The notes beneath the pieces were generated by a model. The model was not told where the DNA came from. It saw only the letters and a list, made by a program, of their open reading frames with translations, and did not search any database. The translations under genes were made by a program, and so were the position numbers. A DNA stretch of 55,736 nucleotides from Rhodoferax sp. (GTDB lineage: Bacteria > Pseudomonadota > Gammaproteobacteria > Burkholderiales > Burkholderiaceae_C): contig NZ_JAAFIX010000015.1 in assembly GCF_013297935.1 (NCBI RefSeq), positions 1 through 55,736 on the forward strand, written 5' to 3'. Shown here piece after piece: positions 35,719-44,808 of this stretch (the first letter of the stretch is position 1; every line of letters begins with the position of its first letter).

Positions 35719-36873
35719 ATGAGCGTTGTTCCCATAAAAGGCGCAGACATTCAAGGCGCGGAGGTGGCTTGGTTTGCGCCACTGTGTTCTGATGACTTCC
35801 GGGTATTGGGCGTTCCTGACGGGCAGCTGCGGAGTAGTTGGAGTAACACCCGAGATATCGCGCTACGCGCCGATCAATTGGGCTTTCGCAACATTCTGTG
35901 CCCGTCGTCTTATCAGGTGGGGCAGGACACGCTGAGTTTTGTTGCGGCAATGGCGCCGCAGATCAAGCGCATGAATATGTTGGGAGCCATCCGTTGCGGT
36001 GAAATGCAGCCAGCCATGCTCGCACGCACGGTGGCAACCCTCGATCACATGTTGGAAGGTCGACTGACGCTGAATGTGATTTCGTCCGACTTTCCGGGTG
36101 AAACTGCCGACAGTGCCTACCGGTACCGGCGGAGCTGGGAGGTCGTAGAGATTCTCAAACAGGCATGGACTCAAGACACGATCAACTACGAGGGGCAGAT
36201 TTACAACATCAAGGGCCTTTCCACAGACCCGGTGCGCCCTTATCAAACTGGCGGTCCTTTGCTGTACTTCGGTGGCTATAGCCCTGATGCCTTGGCGCTG
36301 TGTGGAGCCCATTGCGATACCTATTTGATGTGGCCTGAACCCAAAGAGATGTTGGCTCAGCGCATGCGCGATGTCCATGCCCATGCGGCTCAACATGGCA
36401 GGAAGTTGGACTATGGGTTGCGAGTGCACATGATCGTGCGCGATACCGAAGCCGAGGCACGCGAGTATGCGCGGGAGTTGGTGTCACAGCTCGATGACGA
36501 CAAGGGACGCGAGATTCGGCAACGTGCTCTAGATGCCAAGAGCTTGGGCGTTTCTTTGCAAAGCGCAAACCGTGAGATCGCCGACGAAGAAGGCTATATC
36601 GAGCCCCATTTATGGACCGGAATCGGCCGTGCCCGTAGTGGCTGCGGTGCTGCGTTGGTGGGTAGTGTGGACCAGGTGCTGAGTGAAATCCACGAGTATA
36701 TGAAGATGGGCATTCGCGCTTTTATCTTCTCAGGCTATCCACATCTCCAGGAGTGCGAGATTTTTGGTACCAAAGTCTTGCCCCAACTCCGCACCGTGTC
36801 GTTGGCACAAGAGTACGGTCGCGTTCCCTCTCAAACACCCCCCACTCCTCTCGGGGTTGGCGTGCGCCGGTAA
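35719..36873 (+). CDS. LLM-class FMNH2-dependent monooxygenase, SmoC-like (sulfoquinovose monooxygenase candidate)
   Basis: A 384-residue TIM-barrel luciferase-like monooxygenase of the alkanesulfonate (SsuD) branch. Seen: WFAPLCSDDFRVLGVPDG, LGFRNILCPSSYQVGQDTLSF, AAIRCGE-type segment (LGAIRCGEMQPAMLARTVAT), LDHMLEGRLTLNVISSDFPG, LLYFGGYSPDAL, YLMWPEP and LWTGIGRARSGCGAALVGS. Such enzymes use FMNH2 and O2 to cleave C-S bonds, giving an aldehyde and sulfite. The neighbours (aldo/keto reductase, flavin reductase, sulfite exporter, sugar ABC importer) point to sulfoquinovose, with 6-oxo-glucose as product; this is inference from context. Other sugar-like sulfonates remain possible. Confidence 0.82.
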   Translation: MSVVPIKGADIQGAEVAWFAPLCSDDFRVLGVPDGQLRSSWSNTRDIALRADQLGFRNILCPSSYQVGQDTLSFVAAMAPQIKRMNMLGAIRCGEMQPAMLARTVATLDHMLEGRLTLNVISSDFPGETADSAYRYRRSWEVVEILKQAWTQDTINYEGQIYNIKGLSTDPVRPYQTGGPLLYFGGYSPDALALCGAHCDTYLMWPEPKEMLAQRMRDVHAHAAQHGRKLDYGLRVHMIVRDTEAEAREYARELVSQLDDDKGREIRQRALDAKSLGVSLQSANREIADEEGYIEPHLWTGIGRARSGCGAALVGSVDQVLSEIHEYMKMGIRAFIFSGYPHLQECEIFGTKVLPQLRTVSLAQEYGRVPSQTPPTPLGVGVRR

Positions 36874-36898
36874 CCCCTTTTCTATTTTCAATATTCTT

Positions 36899-37810
36899 AT
36901 GAACCGTATTACCTTGCCCAACTCCCGAACCCTAAGCCATATGGCTTACGGTGTTTGGCGCCTCTCAGATGCAGAGGACACCAGTGTGACTGCCACTTTG
37001 GGGCGGATTGATGCATGCCTTGCCCAAGGCATCACCACCTTCGACCATGCCGATATTTATGGTGACTACCGCTGTGAGGCACTATTTGGGGAAGCCATCA
37101 AGGCGCGCCCCAGCCTGCGGGATGCTATCGAGGTGGTGACCAAGACGGACATCATGCTTCTGTCAGCACAATGGCCAAACACTCGCGTGAAGCACTACGA
37201 CACCTCCCCCGCCCATGTGCTGGCGAGCGTGGACAGGTCTTTGCAACGGATTGGGGTTGACGTCCTGGACCTGCTGCTGATTCACCGGCCCGACCCCCTG
37301 TGCGATGCAGATGAGCTAGGTGCGTGCTTGGATGGCCTTGTCGATTGCGGCAAGGTGCGGGGTATCGGTGTTTCCAACTACATGCCCTGGGACGTGGATT
37401 TGTTGCAGTCACGCATGAAGCACCGCCTTCAAACCAACCAGATTGAACTCAGTTTACTGTCAACTGCACCGTTTACCAACGGCCAGATTGCCCATGCGCA
37501 GCAGCACAAGATGCCCGTGATGGCGTGGTCCCCCTTAGGGGGTGGCAGGCTGCATTCGCAGGCTCGTCAGGCAGGAACAGCCGCAGCCCGTTTGTCACCC
37601 ATTTTGGCCCGTTTAGCCCAGGCAAGTGGTACAGATACCACCGCTGTTGCGATAGCTTGGTTGATGCATCACTCTGTGGGCGTATTGCCGGTGATGGGAA
37701 GCAATCAGATACCGCGTATTGAAGCGTTCAACCAAGCGTTTACTGTTCCGATGGATCGCCAAACCTGGTACGAACTCTATGAGTTGGCCAATGGGCACGA
37801 AGTGCCCTGA
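36899..37810 (+). CDS. Aldo/keto reductase, SmoB-like (6-oxo-glucose reductase candidate)
   Basis: A 303-residue AKR. The catalytic tetrad is complete: Asp49 and Tyr54 (FDHADIYGD), Lys82 (VVTKTDI) and His129 (LLIHRPD). Other family blocks: RGIGVSNYMPWDVDLLQ, QTNQIELSLLS and PVMAWSPLGGG. ATG at 36899 is used; the frame upstream overlaps the monooxygenase gene. In the sulfo-SMO route a reductase of this type turns 6-oxo-glucose into glucose. The 25-base spacing places it in one operon with the monooxygenase and flavin reductase. There is no strong Shine-Dalgarno sequence. Confidence 0.85.
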   Translation: MNRITLPNSRTLSHMAYGVWRLSDAEDTSVTATLGRIDACLAQGITTFDHADIYGDYRCEALFGEAIKARPSLRDAIEVVTKTDIMLLSAQWPNTRVKHYDTSPAHVLASVDRSLQRIGVDVLDLLLIHRPDPLCDADELGACLDGLVDCGKVRGIGVSNYMPWDVDLLQSRMKHRLQTNQIELSLLSTAPFTNGQIAHAQQHKMPVMAWSPLGGGRLHSQARQAGTAAARLSPILARLAQASGTDTTAVAIAWLMHHSVGVLPVMGSNQIPRIEAFNQAFTVPMDRQTWYELYELANGHEVP

Positions 37811-37834
37811 GCGAATCACCAAGGGAGTCACTTT

Positions 37835-38365
37835 ATGCGCCACGTACCTGAGACTTTGCCGGGCTATGTCCAAGCAACTGCGTCGTCAGATCCTGCAGAT
37901 TTTCGAAAGGCACTTTCGTGTTTTGCGACCGGTGTAACCGTTGTAACTTCACGCTGGCAAAGCAGCGATTGGGGAATGACGTGTAACTCCTTTGCCTCTG
38001 TTTCTTTGGAACCTCGGCTGGTGCTGTGGAGTATCCGTAAGGCGGCCAGTAGCATTGAGGCGTTTACCCGCTCGGGCGGCTTTACGGTCAACGTACTTTC
38101 CCACGAGCAGGAACCGACCGCCCGACAGTTTGCGACTGGCGACATGGATTCCCGCTTTGCAGGTGTTCCTGTACAGCGTCAAGGTAGCGAGCGACTGTGC
38201 CTGACAGAAGCTATGGCCTGGTTCGATTGCTCGATTCATCAGTTAGTGGATGCTGGCGATCATCACATCCTCATCGGGCAAGTCCAAGACTTCGGGTGGC
38301 GCGATACCTCGGCCCTTGGCTTCTGGCGTAGCCAGTTCGGACACTTTCAAGCGAATACTCCATGA
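37835..38365 (+). CDS. Flavin reductase, SmoA-like
   Basis: A 176-residue FMN-binding split-barrel reductase. Seen: FRKALSCFATGVTVVTSRWQ, GMTCNSFASVSLEPRLVLWS, FTVNVLSHEQEPTARQFATG and GDHHILIGQVQDFGW. It should supply FMNH2 to the adjacent LLM monooxygenase. AAGGGAG precedes the ATG at 37835. Its stop codon overlaps the TauE start as ATGA, so exporter and reductase are translationally coupled. It is distinct from the flavin reductase at 12589. Confidence 0.88.
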   Translation: MRHVPETLPGYVQATASSDPADFRKALSCFATGVTVVTSRWQSSDWGMTCNSFASVSLEPRLVLWSIRKAASSIEAFTRSGGFTVNVLSHEQEPTARQFATGDMDSRFAGVPVQRQGSERLCLTEAMAWFDCSIHQLVDAGDHHILIGQVQDFGWRDTSALGFWRSQFGHFQANTP

Positions 38366-39141
38366 TCCCCCTGTGGCTACTGTTCCTGCTGGTGGGCGCA
38401 GCAGGAGGCTTTACTGCGGGCCTGTTCGGCGTCGGTGGGGGGCTGGTGATCGTTCCCACCCTCTATTGGTTGTGGCGCGAAGATCCATTGCTTGGGTCGC
38501 ATGTGATGCATTTCGCGGTTGCAACATCGTTGGCCTGCATTGTGGTGACGTCGATCACCAGCAGCTGGACCCACTGGCGAGCCGGGCGCTTGCACTTTGA
38601 TCGCGCACCTTGGCTCCTGGCTGCGGTGAGTACAGGAGCTTTATCGGCCGTCGTGCTCGCCCGCTGGATGTCTACGGAGTGGCTCAAGATGGCGTTTGGC
38701 CTCTTTGCACTGATGACCGGTTTCATCATGTGGCGGCAGTCCGCACAGCCGGCAAAGCGGCCGCGCCCATCTTCCTTTGAACTTGTGGTTGTGGCAGCCT
38801 TGATCGGAAATGTGTCCACCTTGCTGGGTGTGAGCGGTGGCGCGCTGACGGTGCCTTACTTTGTGCTTCGCGGATCCGATGTTCGCAAGGCGGTGGTGAT
38901 CAGCTCAGCCTTAGCGATACCGATATCGACGATCGGGGCTATCGGCATGGGGATTACTGGTGCTAGTACCTCAGTCACCTGGGGCTATGTCCACGGTTCC
39001 GCCTTCGTGGGCATCAGTCTCGTGAGCTTGTTTTTTGCGAACTGGGGTGCGCGCATATCTCAGCGCATGGACAAACGCCGCCTGCAGCAGGCGTTTGCAG
39101 GCTTTCTGGCGTTAGTTGCAGCGCACATGCTGTTTTTCTAA
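38362..39141 (+). CDS. TauE/SafE-family sulfite/sulfonate exporter
   Basis: A 259-residue membrane protein of the TSUP family with about eight hydrophobic segments. The two repeat motifs are visible: GAAGGFTAGLFGVGGGLVIVPTL at residue 8-30 and LIGNVSTLLGVSGGALTVPYFV near residue 145, both with Gly-rich GGG/GGA elements. It likely removes sulfite released by C-S cleavage. It is the last gene of the plus-strand operon, 4-base overlap with the flavin reductase gene, and 40 bases from the convergent permease. Confidence 0.9.
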   Translation: MIPLWLLFLLVGAAGGFTAGLFGVGGGLVIVPTLYWLWREDPLLGSHVMHFAVATSLACIVVTSITSSWTHWRAGRLHFDRAPWLLAAVSTGALSAVVLARWMSTEWLKMAFGLFALMTGFIMWRQSAQPAKRPRPSSFELVVVAALIGNVSTLLGVSGGALTVPYFVLRGSDVRKAVVISSALAIPISTIGAIGMGITGASTSVTWGYVHGSAFVGISLVSLFFANWGARISQRMDKRRLQQAFAGFLALVAAHMLFF

Positions 39142-39181
39142 GAGGTGATACTCGACAGCATGCGCTCGTAGTGACTACGCC

Positions 39182-40024
39182 TCAGCCCTTTAATCCGCCT
39201 TGCGTAAGCCCGCCTACTACGCGCTCCTGGAATGCAGCAATCAGCAGAGCAATCGGTACGATAGCCACTATGAGCGCCGCGGAAATGATGGGCCATGGGA
39301 AAGTGAATTCGCCTTGGTAGAGCGAAATACCAACGGGTAGTGTTCGTACTGCGGGGCTCGAGTTTAGTGACAGGGCCAATAGAAACTCATCCCATGCGTT
39401 AACAAAGGCCAGGATGCCCGCGGTGAATACACCGGGGGCGGCCAGGGGTACTACGACCCGCCAGAGTGCACCCATGCGTGTGCATCCGTCGATCATGGCA
39501 GCATTCTCCAGATCTCTAGGGATGCTCTGGAAAAAACTCACCAGAACGAGCGTGCAAACGGGTAAGTTCAGCACCACATAAGGGAGGATGAGCGCGGCGT
39601 AGGTGTTGAGCCATCCCAGCGCCCGCATGGTCTCAAAGATTGGTACCAGTAAAGTTACTAGTGGGAACATGCTGGAAGCCACGATGCAAGTCAGGATGAG
39701 CTGACGGCGTTTCAGGTTCAAGCGCGCAATGGCGTAAGCAGCAAATGCAGAGACGAGCAATGATAGGGCTGTGGCGCCTGTGGCCACAATGACACTGTTC
39801 TTTAAGTAGTGCAGCAGTGGCTGGTCACTAAATGCTTTGATGTAGTTGTCCATGGTGGGAGCATCTGGCCACCAGGTGATAGGCTTTTGCACCAGCTCTG
39901 TTTCCGTTTTGAGCGAGGTGAACAGAATCCATACAGCTGGAAAAAATCCGTTGAGCACCACAATGCCTGCAGCGATCCACCGTAACGCAGCGGAGCTCCA
40001 AATAGCCGGTGTTGCTTTGCTCAT
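39182..40024 (-). CDS. Sugar-type ABC transporter permease (MalG-like)
   Basis: A 280-residue permease with six hydrophobic segments (ALRWIAAGIVVLNGFFPAVWI at the N-terminus). The EAA loop is AAMIDGCTRMGALWRVVVPL, followed by GVFTAGILAFVNAWDEFLLAL. It belongs to the carbohydrate uptake CUT1 class. Start ATG overlaps the stop of the partner permease by 4 bases. In a sulfo-SMO-like island its cargo is probably sulfoquinovosyl glycerol or sulfoquinovose (inference). Confidence 0.9.
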   Translation of the reverse strand: MSKATPAIWSSAALRWIAAGIVVLNGFFPAVWILFTSLKTETELVQKPITWWPDAPTMDNYIKAFSDQPLLHYLKNSVIVATGATALSLLVSAFAAYAIARLNLKRRQLILTCIVASSMFPLVTLLVPIFETMRALGWLNTYAALILPYVVLNLPVCTLVLVSFFQSIPRDLENAAMIDGCTRMGALWRVVVPLAAPGVFTAGILAFVNAWDEFLLALSLNSSPAVRTLPVGISLYQGEFTFPWPIISAALIVAIVPIALLIAAFQERVVGGLTQGGLKG

Positions 40025-40908
40025 GACGCGTTCTTTCCAATGTGGTGCAAATAAAATCCAGACACTGCCAGCGAAATTAAAAACATGAACACTGCCAGGG
40101 TCGAGCCGTAGCCTATGTCGGAGTAGTCAATCGTGTACTTGTGAATCAACATCGCCAGTGTTTCTGTAGCTTCCCCCGGACCTCCGCGTGTCATGGTGTA
40201 GGGAATGTCAAATGTCTGCAGCGCGGTGATGGTGCGAAAGATCAGTGCCACGATGATGCTTGGCATCAACATCGGTATCGTGATTTGCCAAAACTGTTGC
40301 CATTTGCTGGCGCCGTCTACTTCTGCGGCCTCATACAACGAGCGGGGAATCATTTGCAAACCAGCTAGCAGGATCAAAGCCATGAATGACGACGTTTTCC
40401 ATATGATCGTCAAACAAATGGCTGCAAAGGCCCAATTGGGCTTCAAGAGCCAGCTCACTGACTCAGTCATCAGGCCCAGGCGCAAAAACACGTCATTCAC
40501 AATGCCGTAATCGGTGTTGAAAAACCAGGCAAATATCAAGCCTGCGAATGACAGAGGTAAGGCCCAGGGTAGCAAAAGGGATAGGCGCACAGGCCATTTG
40601 CGCTTGAAAGGCAGATTTGCCAGCAGTGCGAGCGCGAGTCCTGCAACCAGTGCGCCGGGAACGGTGATCACCGTGATGAGTAAGGTGTTTTTGGTCGCGT
40701 TCCAAAATTGAGGGTCTCGCCACACGTCGGTGTAGTTTAAGAAGCCGATGTAGGCCCCAGTCTTATTGATATCAAACAAGCTGTTGTAAACCAACTTGCC
40801 GATGGGATACACCACGATCATCGTAAGCAACAAAAAGGCGGGCGCCAAGAGTAGGGCCGCCAGCGTTTTTTCACTCGGATCCTTGAGTTTGGAGAGCATT
40901 ACGTGCAC
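40021..40908 (-). CDS. Sugar-type ABC transporter permease (MalF-like)
   Basis: A 295-residue permease. Seen: LAALLLAPAFLLLTMIVVYPIGKLVYNSL at the first helix, DVWRDPQFWNATKNTLLITV, the EAA loop YEAAEVDGASKWQQFWQITI and the family ending TRGGPGEATETLAMLIHKYT. It forms the channel with the MalG-like subunit. ATG at 40899 is an alternative start. A strong hairpin separates it from the binding-protein gene upstream. Confidence 0.9.
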   Translation of the reverse strand: MHVMLSKLKDPSEKTLAALLLAPAFLLLTMIVVYPIGKLVYNSLFDINKTGAYIGFLNYTDVWRDPQFWNATKNTLLITVITVPGALVAGLALALLANLPFKRKWPVRLSLLLPWALPLSFAGLIFAWFFNTDYGIVNDVFLRLGLMTESVSWLLKPNWAFAAICLTIIWKTSSFMALILLAGLQMIPRSLYEAAEVDGASKWQQFWQITIPMLMPSIIVALIFRTITALQTFDIPYTMTRGGPGEATETLAMLIHKYTIDYSDIGYGSTLAVFMFLISLAVSGFYLHHIGKNAS

Positions 40909-40944
40909 TTGGGGTGAGATTGCGGGAGAGTCTATTTCTCAAAT

Positions 40945-40977
40945 GAGCCCCGGGTCATGAGGTCTGACCCGGGGCTC
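40945..40977 (-). terminator. Stem-loop after the sugar-binding-protein gene
   Basis: GAGCCCCGGGTC at 40945-40956 and GACCCGGGGCTC at 40966-40977 form a perfect 12-bp stem with a 9-nt loop. It lies 41 bases after the binding-protein stop on the transcribed strand, and only ATTTG follows, so it is more likely an mRNA stabiliser or attenuator than a full terminator. Confidence 0.65.
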
Positions 40978-41018
40978 GGGCGGCACTCTCAATGTGACGC
41001 CTTGTGGTGCTGCGCGAT

Positions 41019-42284
41019 TCAGCGCATCAATCGACTTACACGGGTGGCAATTTCGTCCACTCCGGCTTCTGGTGTTTTGGTACGGGCCAGCACTGCGCTA
41101 GTGGTTGTCCGGATGATGTCAGACACTTGTCCATAGTCTTCCACCATGGGGCGGCTTTGGGCACCCAACACCACAGGGAGTGCATCCTTAAACCAAGGGA
41201 CTGCCTTATTAACGGCAGGGTCGCTATAGAGACTTTGGTAAACCGGCAGGATAGAGCCTTCGCGGGCTACAAATGCGCTGGCCTCTTTAGATGACAAGAA
41301 CTTGATCAAGTTACCCGCCGCGTCCTTATTCTTGCCAAAAGCATTCATCGCCCATTGCCAGCCACCCATACAGGTCGCTGATTTGCCACCATTCATGGCA
41401 GGTAGGGGAATGACGCCGACATTGTTTTTGACTTTGGAGTCTGCATCGTCTTTGAAGCGGTCGAATGCAAAGCCCCAGTTGATGGCAAACACCACATTAC
41501 CGGCTTTGAATTCATTCACGGTAACTGGGGTGGTTACTTCGGCTATGTTCTTTTTGACCACGCCGTCGTCCATCATTTTTAGCCACATTTTCAGGCCGTT
41601 CACTGCAGCGGATTTGTCGAGGGTGAGCTTGCCGGCTGCATCATTAAATTGTTTGCCTTGGCCCCAGTACGGCAATAAAAAGGTGCACACAGCACCTTCA
41701 ATCGGTGCGCCTTGCAAGGACAAGCCCTGGAGGTTCGGGTTGTTTTCGGCGGCAGTGATTTTTTTCGCAGCGGCGCTTAGCTCGTCCCAGGTCTTGGGTT
41801 CTGCAATACCGTGCTTCGCCAGCAAGTCCTTGCGGTAGTACATAAACATGGAGTCACCCTGGCTGGGCAATGCCATGACCTTCCCATCAACAATGTTGGA
41901 CTGCTGGTAGACCGGCAGGTAGTCGTTGCGCAGGCTGGCAGCTCCGCCCATGTACTTGTCGAGGGGTTCAATCCACCCCTTACTTGCATACTGTGCAGGA
42001 TTCACAATATCGATCATGAAAAGGTCAATGGCGGAGTCTTTGGCGTTGAGGACAGTGCTCAGATACTGTCGCTGCAGTTCAGACGTAGCGCCGCCGGTTT
42101 CAATCTCGACCTTCACGTTCGGATTGACTTTTGTGTATTGCTCAAACAGCTTAGCTTGCAAGTCGGGCCGCTGGTTCGGACCGACAAAAACTCTAAGGGT
42201 GGTTTGTTGCGCCCAGCTCAACCCGGACAGCAGTGGGGCAGTCAAAGCTGCAGCGGCGAGTTTCAGGACCCATTTTTTGTTCAT
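41019..42284 (-). CDS. Sugar ABC transporter substrate-binding protein (family 1, SmoF-like position)
   Basis: A 421-residue periplasmic binding protein. The signal peptide MNKKWVLKLAAAALTAPLLS has a likely cut after LSWA. Seen: TTLRVFVGPNQRPDLQAKLF, DLFMIDIVNPAQYASKGWIE, YYRKDLLAKHGIAEPKTWDE and FAINWGFAFDRFKDD. It is a family-1 carbohydrate binder. In this cluster it should capture a sulfosugar glycoside such as sulfoquinovosyl glycerol (inference). Ligand residues could not be assigned from sequence alone. Confidence 0.88.
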   Translation of the reverse strand: MNKKWVLKLAAAALTAPLLSGLSWAQQTTLRVFVGPNQRPDLQAKLFEQYTKVNPNVKVEIETGGATSELQRQYLSTVLNAKDSAIDLFMIDIVNPAQYASKGWIEPLDKYMGGAASLRNDYLPVYQQSNIVDGKVMALPSQGDSMFMYYRKDLLAKHGIAEPKTWDELSAAAKKITAAENNPNLQGLSLQGAPIEGAVCTFLLPYWGQGKQFNDAAGKLTLDKSAAVNGLKMWLKMMDDGVVKKNIAEVTTPVTVNEFKAGNVVFAINWGFAFDRFKDDADSKVKNNVGVIPLPAMNGGKSATCMGGWQWAMNAFGKNKDAAGNLIKFLSSKEASAFVAREGSILPVYQSLYSDPAVNKAVPWFKDALPVVLGAQSRPMVEDYGQVSDIIRTTTSAVLARTKTPEAGVDEIATRVSRLMR

Positions 42285-42341
42285 CGTTGTCTCCTAGCAC
42301 GGTTGAAAATTACTCAATTATGTTGAGCGGTCGCAAATGAC

Positions 42342-43418
42342 TCAGAGTGCTTTCCCTGAGTCCCCATCAAACAAATGCATCGATTGCGAATCCAGGTGTA
42401 ACTGTTGCAGAGAGCCCGCAGGCATTTTGTAGCTGGCGGCGCAGCGTGCGACGAGCTCAACCTGACCGACTTGAAAAGTGACCAAAGTCTCGGCGCCCAG
42501 CGGTTCACTGATTACAACAGTCGACGGCACACTGATTTCACCCGGCATATTCCTCGGCAGCGGCGAGATGTTTTCTGGACGAATGCCGAATACATGTTTA
42601 CTGCCGGCTCCAGCTCGTGCTGAGAGCATTGGTGGCAGTTGCACATAGGTACCACCTAAATCAATCGCTCCTCCCGAAAGGGTGCACGGCACCAAATTCA
42701 TGGGCGGGCTGCCGGTGAAGCCGGCAACAAACTGCGCTGCCGGCTGGTTGTAGATTTCATCTGGGGTGGCATATTGCATTTTGTGTCCGCCACTCATCAC
42801 CACGATCCGATCAGCCAGGGTCATGGCTTCAACTTGATCGTGCGTGACATAGATGATGGTGGCTCCCAAACGCTGATGCAGTTTTTTGATTTCACTGCGC
42901 ATTTCATTGCGCAGTTGTGCGTCCAAATTAGAAAGCGGCTCGTCAAACAAAAACACTTTGGGCTGCCGGACAATCGCCCGCCCGATGGCCACCCGCTGTC
43001 GCTGCCCACCCGAGAGTGCAGCGGGTCTTCGGTCTAGCATGTGGTCAATGCGCAGTAGACGTGCAGCATCCATCACTCGTCGTTTGATTTCGTCTTCCGG
43101 TGTTTTTCGCAAGCGCAGGCCAAAGGCCATGTTGTCAAACAGCGTTTTGTGAGGGTACAAAGCATAGTCTTGAAAGACCATAGCGATGTCGCGGTGTCGG
43201 GGCGGTGCATCGTTGACGCGAACCCCATCAATCAACACGTCGCCGCCGCTGATGTCTTCAAGGCCTGCAATCATCCGCAGAAGAGTGGACTTGCCGCAGC
43301 CTGATGGCCCCACAAACACCACAAACTCACCATGGCGGATTTCAAGGTCCATCCCATGAATGACGGTCGTTTTACCATCGTAGTTTTTTTGAACGTTGCG
43401 TAGCTGGACTGAGGCCAT
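42342..43418 (-). CDS. Sugar ABC transporter ATPase (UgpC/MalK type)
   Basis: A 358-residue ATPase. Walker [18 protein letters not shown]-loop [20 protein letters not shown], signature [16 protein letters not shown], Walker [17 protein letters not shown] and H-loop [18 protein letters not shown] are followed by a C-terminal TOBE/OB domain from about residue 240 as in MalK, which may receive regulatory signals. ATG at 43418 is preferred to the TTG at 43451. It completes the importer with the two permeases and the binding protein. Confidence 0.92.
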   Translation of the reverse strand: MASVQLRNVQKNYDGKTTVIHGMDLEIRHGEFVVFVGPSGCGKSTLLRMIAGLEDISGGDVLIDGVRVNDAPPRHRDIAMVFQDYALYPHKTLFDNMAFGLRLRKTPEDEIKRRVMDAARLLRIDHMLDRRPAALSGGQRQRVAIGRAIVRQPKVFLFDEPLSNLDAQLRNEMRSEIKKLHQRLGATIIYVTHDQVEAMTLADRIVVMSGGHKMQYATPDEIYNQPAAQFVAGFTGSPPMNLVPCTLSGGAIDLGGTYVQLPPMLSARAGAGSKHVFGIRPENISPLPRNMPGEISVPSTVVISEPLGAETLVTFQVGQVELVARCAASYKMPAGSLQQLHLDSQSMHLFDGDSGKAL

Positions 43419-43469
43419 GAGAAGAATGGAGCGACCTCTGAGTTTGATCAAAGAGCGCGTTGATGAGAG

Positions 43470-43520
43470 TGTGTAGGAATAATAGAGGACTTGTGGTTCT
43501 GAACGTCTTGGGGTTAATGC
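43470..43520 (+). repeat. 51-bp imperfect direct repeat, copy A
   Basis: It starts TGTGTAGGAATAATAGAGGA, has a 20-nt variable middle, and ends GGGGTTAATGC. It overlaps the last codons and stop of the Gfo/Idh/MocA gene, 52 bases upstream of the ABC ATPase start. Confidence 0.85.
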
Positions 43521-44662
43521 TTAGAGGAGAGTCCTTTCAGTGAAAAATCACCCTCTACAAGACTCATCGCCTGTCCGGTTCTCGCAGACTCTTGAGCTGC
43601 AAGGCCCATGAGCACTGCGGCTAATCCATCAGCGAGGCTGACTTCAATAACTCCTTTTCCGCGTACAACTGCATTGAACCGTTGGTGCTGATAGAGGGTA
43701 GATCCGTTGTGGTCACCAGCGGCTAATGCGACGGGGTCAACGGGTACCTCAAGCTCGCGTGGGCCTTTGGGATGACGGGGGCTGATGATCACTTTAGGAA
43801 CGGGCGGGACACCCAAGTCGGCTGGCCAGAAGCGGCCTGGTCCGGGCACGAAACACTCTGCTTTCCCAAGAGGGCCCACTACTGTGATTTCTTCTTGGTA
43901 GCGCGAGCCTTCTGCGAACATGCAGAGTTCTAAGAGTGCACGCTGCCCGCCAGCGAAATCCACGACAACGTAGGCGTTGTCAAGAATGTCAGGCGTGCCA
44001 TCAGGGTAGCGTTCGTCAAGGTGGTTGTGGTCAACGCCTGCCGATGCATAAATGCGTATGGGTTCACTACGCACCATGTGGCGCATCAAGTCAAAAAAGT
44101 GACAGCACTTTTCGACTAGCGTACCACCGGTGTATCGGTTGAAGCGGTTCCAGTCGCCCACTTTGACCAGGAAGGGAAAACGATGTTCCCGGATGCTCAA
44201 CATCGTCAAACCTCCGATGTCTTTCCCGCAATGAACCTCTTCAGTTAAACGGGCTACGGGCGGCATGTAACGGTATTCCATGGCCACCCAGACAGGCGCC
44301 GGATAATTCGTGATGAGTTCCGCAAGCTCACGCACATCCGAAAGCTGGGTACATGCGGGTTTTTCCAGGAGCACAGGTAGCGGCCGAATGGAGGCGATCA
44401 ACCTGAGTTGGTCTGCATGGCAGTAATTGGGGCTGGCAATGAGCAAGCAATCAACATCCGGTGATGAGACAACTTCAGCGAGGCTGGCTGCCCGGAGCGC
44501 GCCTGTTGTCAATGCCAAGCTACCGGCTGCCATAGCATCATCAGGCTCAAAAATTCGCGTGACTCGTGCACCCGGCAGCAATGCAATATTGCGCAAATGC
44601 TCCTGCCCCATCATGCCGCAGCCGATGATGCCGTACCTGACTTCTTGGGTGACGTTATTCAT
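43514..44662 (-). CDS. Gfo/Idh/MocA-family oxidoreductase; candidate NAD+-dependent sulfoquinovosidase
   Basis: A 382-residue two-domain protein. The N-terminal Rossmann domain has [16 protein letters not shown] (residues 10-25), FEPDD, and the EKP motif (LLEKPAC, 100-102). The catalytic half carries MEYRYMPP (128-135) and [20 protein letters not shown] (170-189) with Glu184, Lys185 and His188. There is no signal peptide, so it acts in the cytoplasm. Some Gfo/Idh/MocA relatives are NAD+-dependent glycosidases (GH109, and GH188 sulfoquinovosidases by my recollection). As the island lacks a visible GH31 sulfoquinovosidase, this gene may hydrolyse the imported glycoside by an oxidoreductive mechanism. 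An ordinary sugar dehydrogenase is the alternative. Confidence 0.82.
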   Translation of the reverse strand: MNNVTQEVRYGIIGCGMMGQEHLRNIALLPGARVTRIFEPDDAMAAGSLALTTGALRAASLAEVVSSPDVDCLLIASPNYCHADQLRLIASIRPLPVLLEKPACTQLSDVRELAELITNYPAPVWVAMEYRYMPPVARLTEEVHCGKDIGGLTMLSIREHRFPFLVKVGDWNRFNRYTGGTLVEKCCHFFDLMRHMVRSEPIRIYASAGVDHNHLDERYPDGTPDILDNAYVVVDFAGGQRALLELCMFAEGSRYQEEITVVGPLGKAECFVPGPGRFWPADLGVPPVPKVIISPRHPKGPRELEVPVDPVALAAGDHNGSTLYQHQRFNAVVRGKGVIEVSLADGLAAVLMGLAAQESARTGQAMSLVEGDFSLKGLSSKH

Positions 44663-44742
44663 TTGGATACTTTCTATGGCGAGACTTTGACTGTGACATT
44701 ACGTTTGATGAACAAGCGCCTACTGTCTGGCGTTTTAGTTGA

Positions 44743-44773
44743 TCCCCAGGGGAATTACTCTGCGCAACGCAGA
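44743..44773. promoter_or_regulatory. Two short palindromes upstream of the Gfo/Idh/MocA gene
   Basis: TCCCCAGGGGA (44743-44753) and TCTGCGCAACGCAGA (44759-44773) are symmetric sequences in the 227-base gap between the Gfo/Idh/MocA and zntB-like genes. Operator function is plausible but unsupported. Confidence 0.3.
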
Positions 44774-44808
44774 CTATGCGACACAGGTTCACAAAAACGT
44801 GAAGATCA

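Noticed and set aside
41019..42284. Maltose or glycerol-3-phosphate as cargo of the island importer
   Set aside because: The ATPase and permeases look like MalK/Ugp, but no maltose or glycerol-phosphate enzymes are present; the neighbouring monooxygenase and exporter favour a sulfosugar.
42425..42470. Possible eighth copy of the dispersed repeat (GTAGCTGG...GCGCA)
   Set aside because: Only the middle block is similar and the outer blocks do not match; it is in a conserved part of the ABC ATPase and likely chance.
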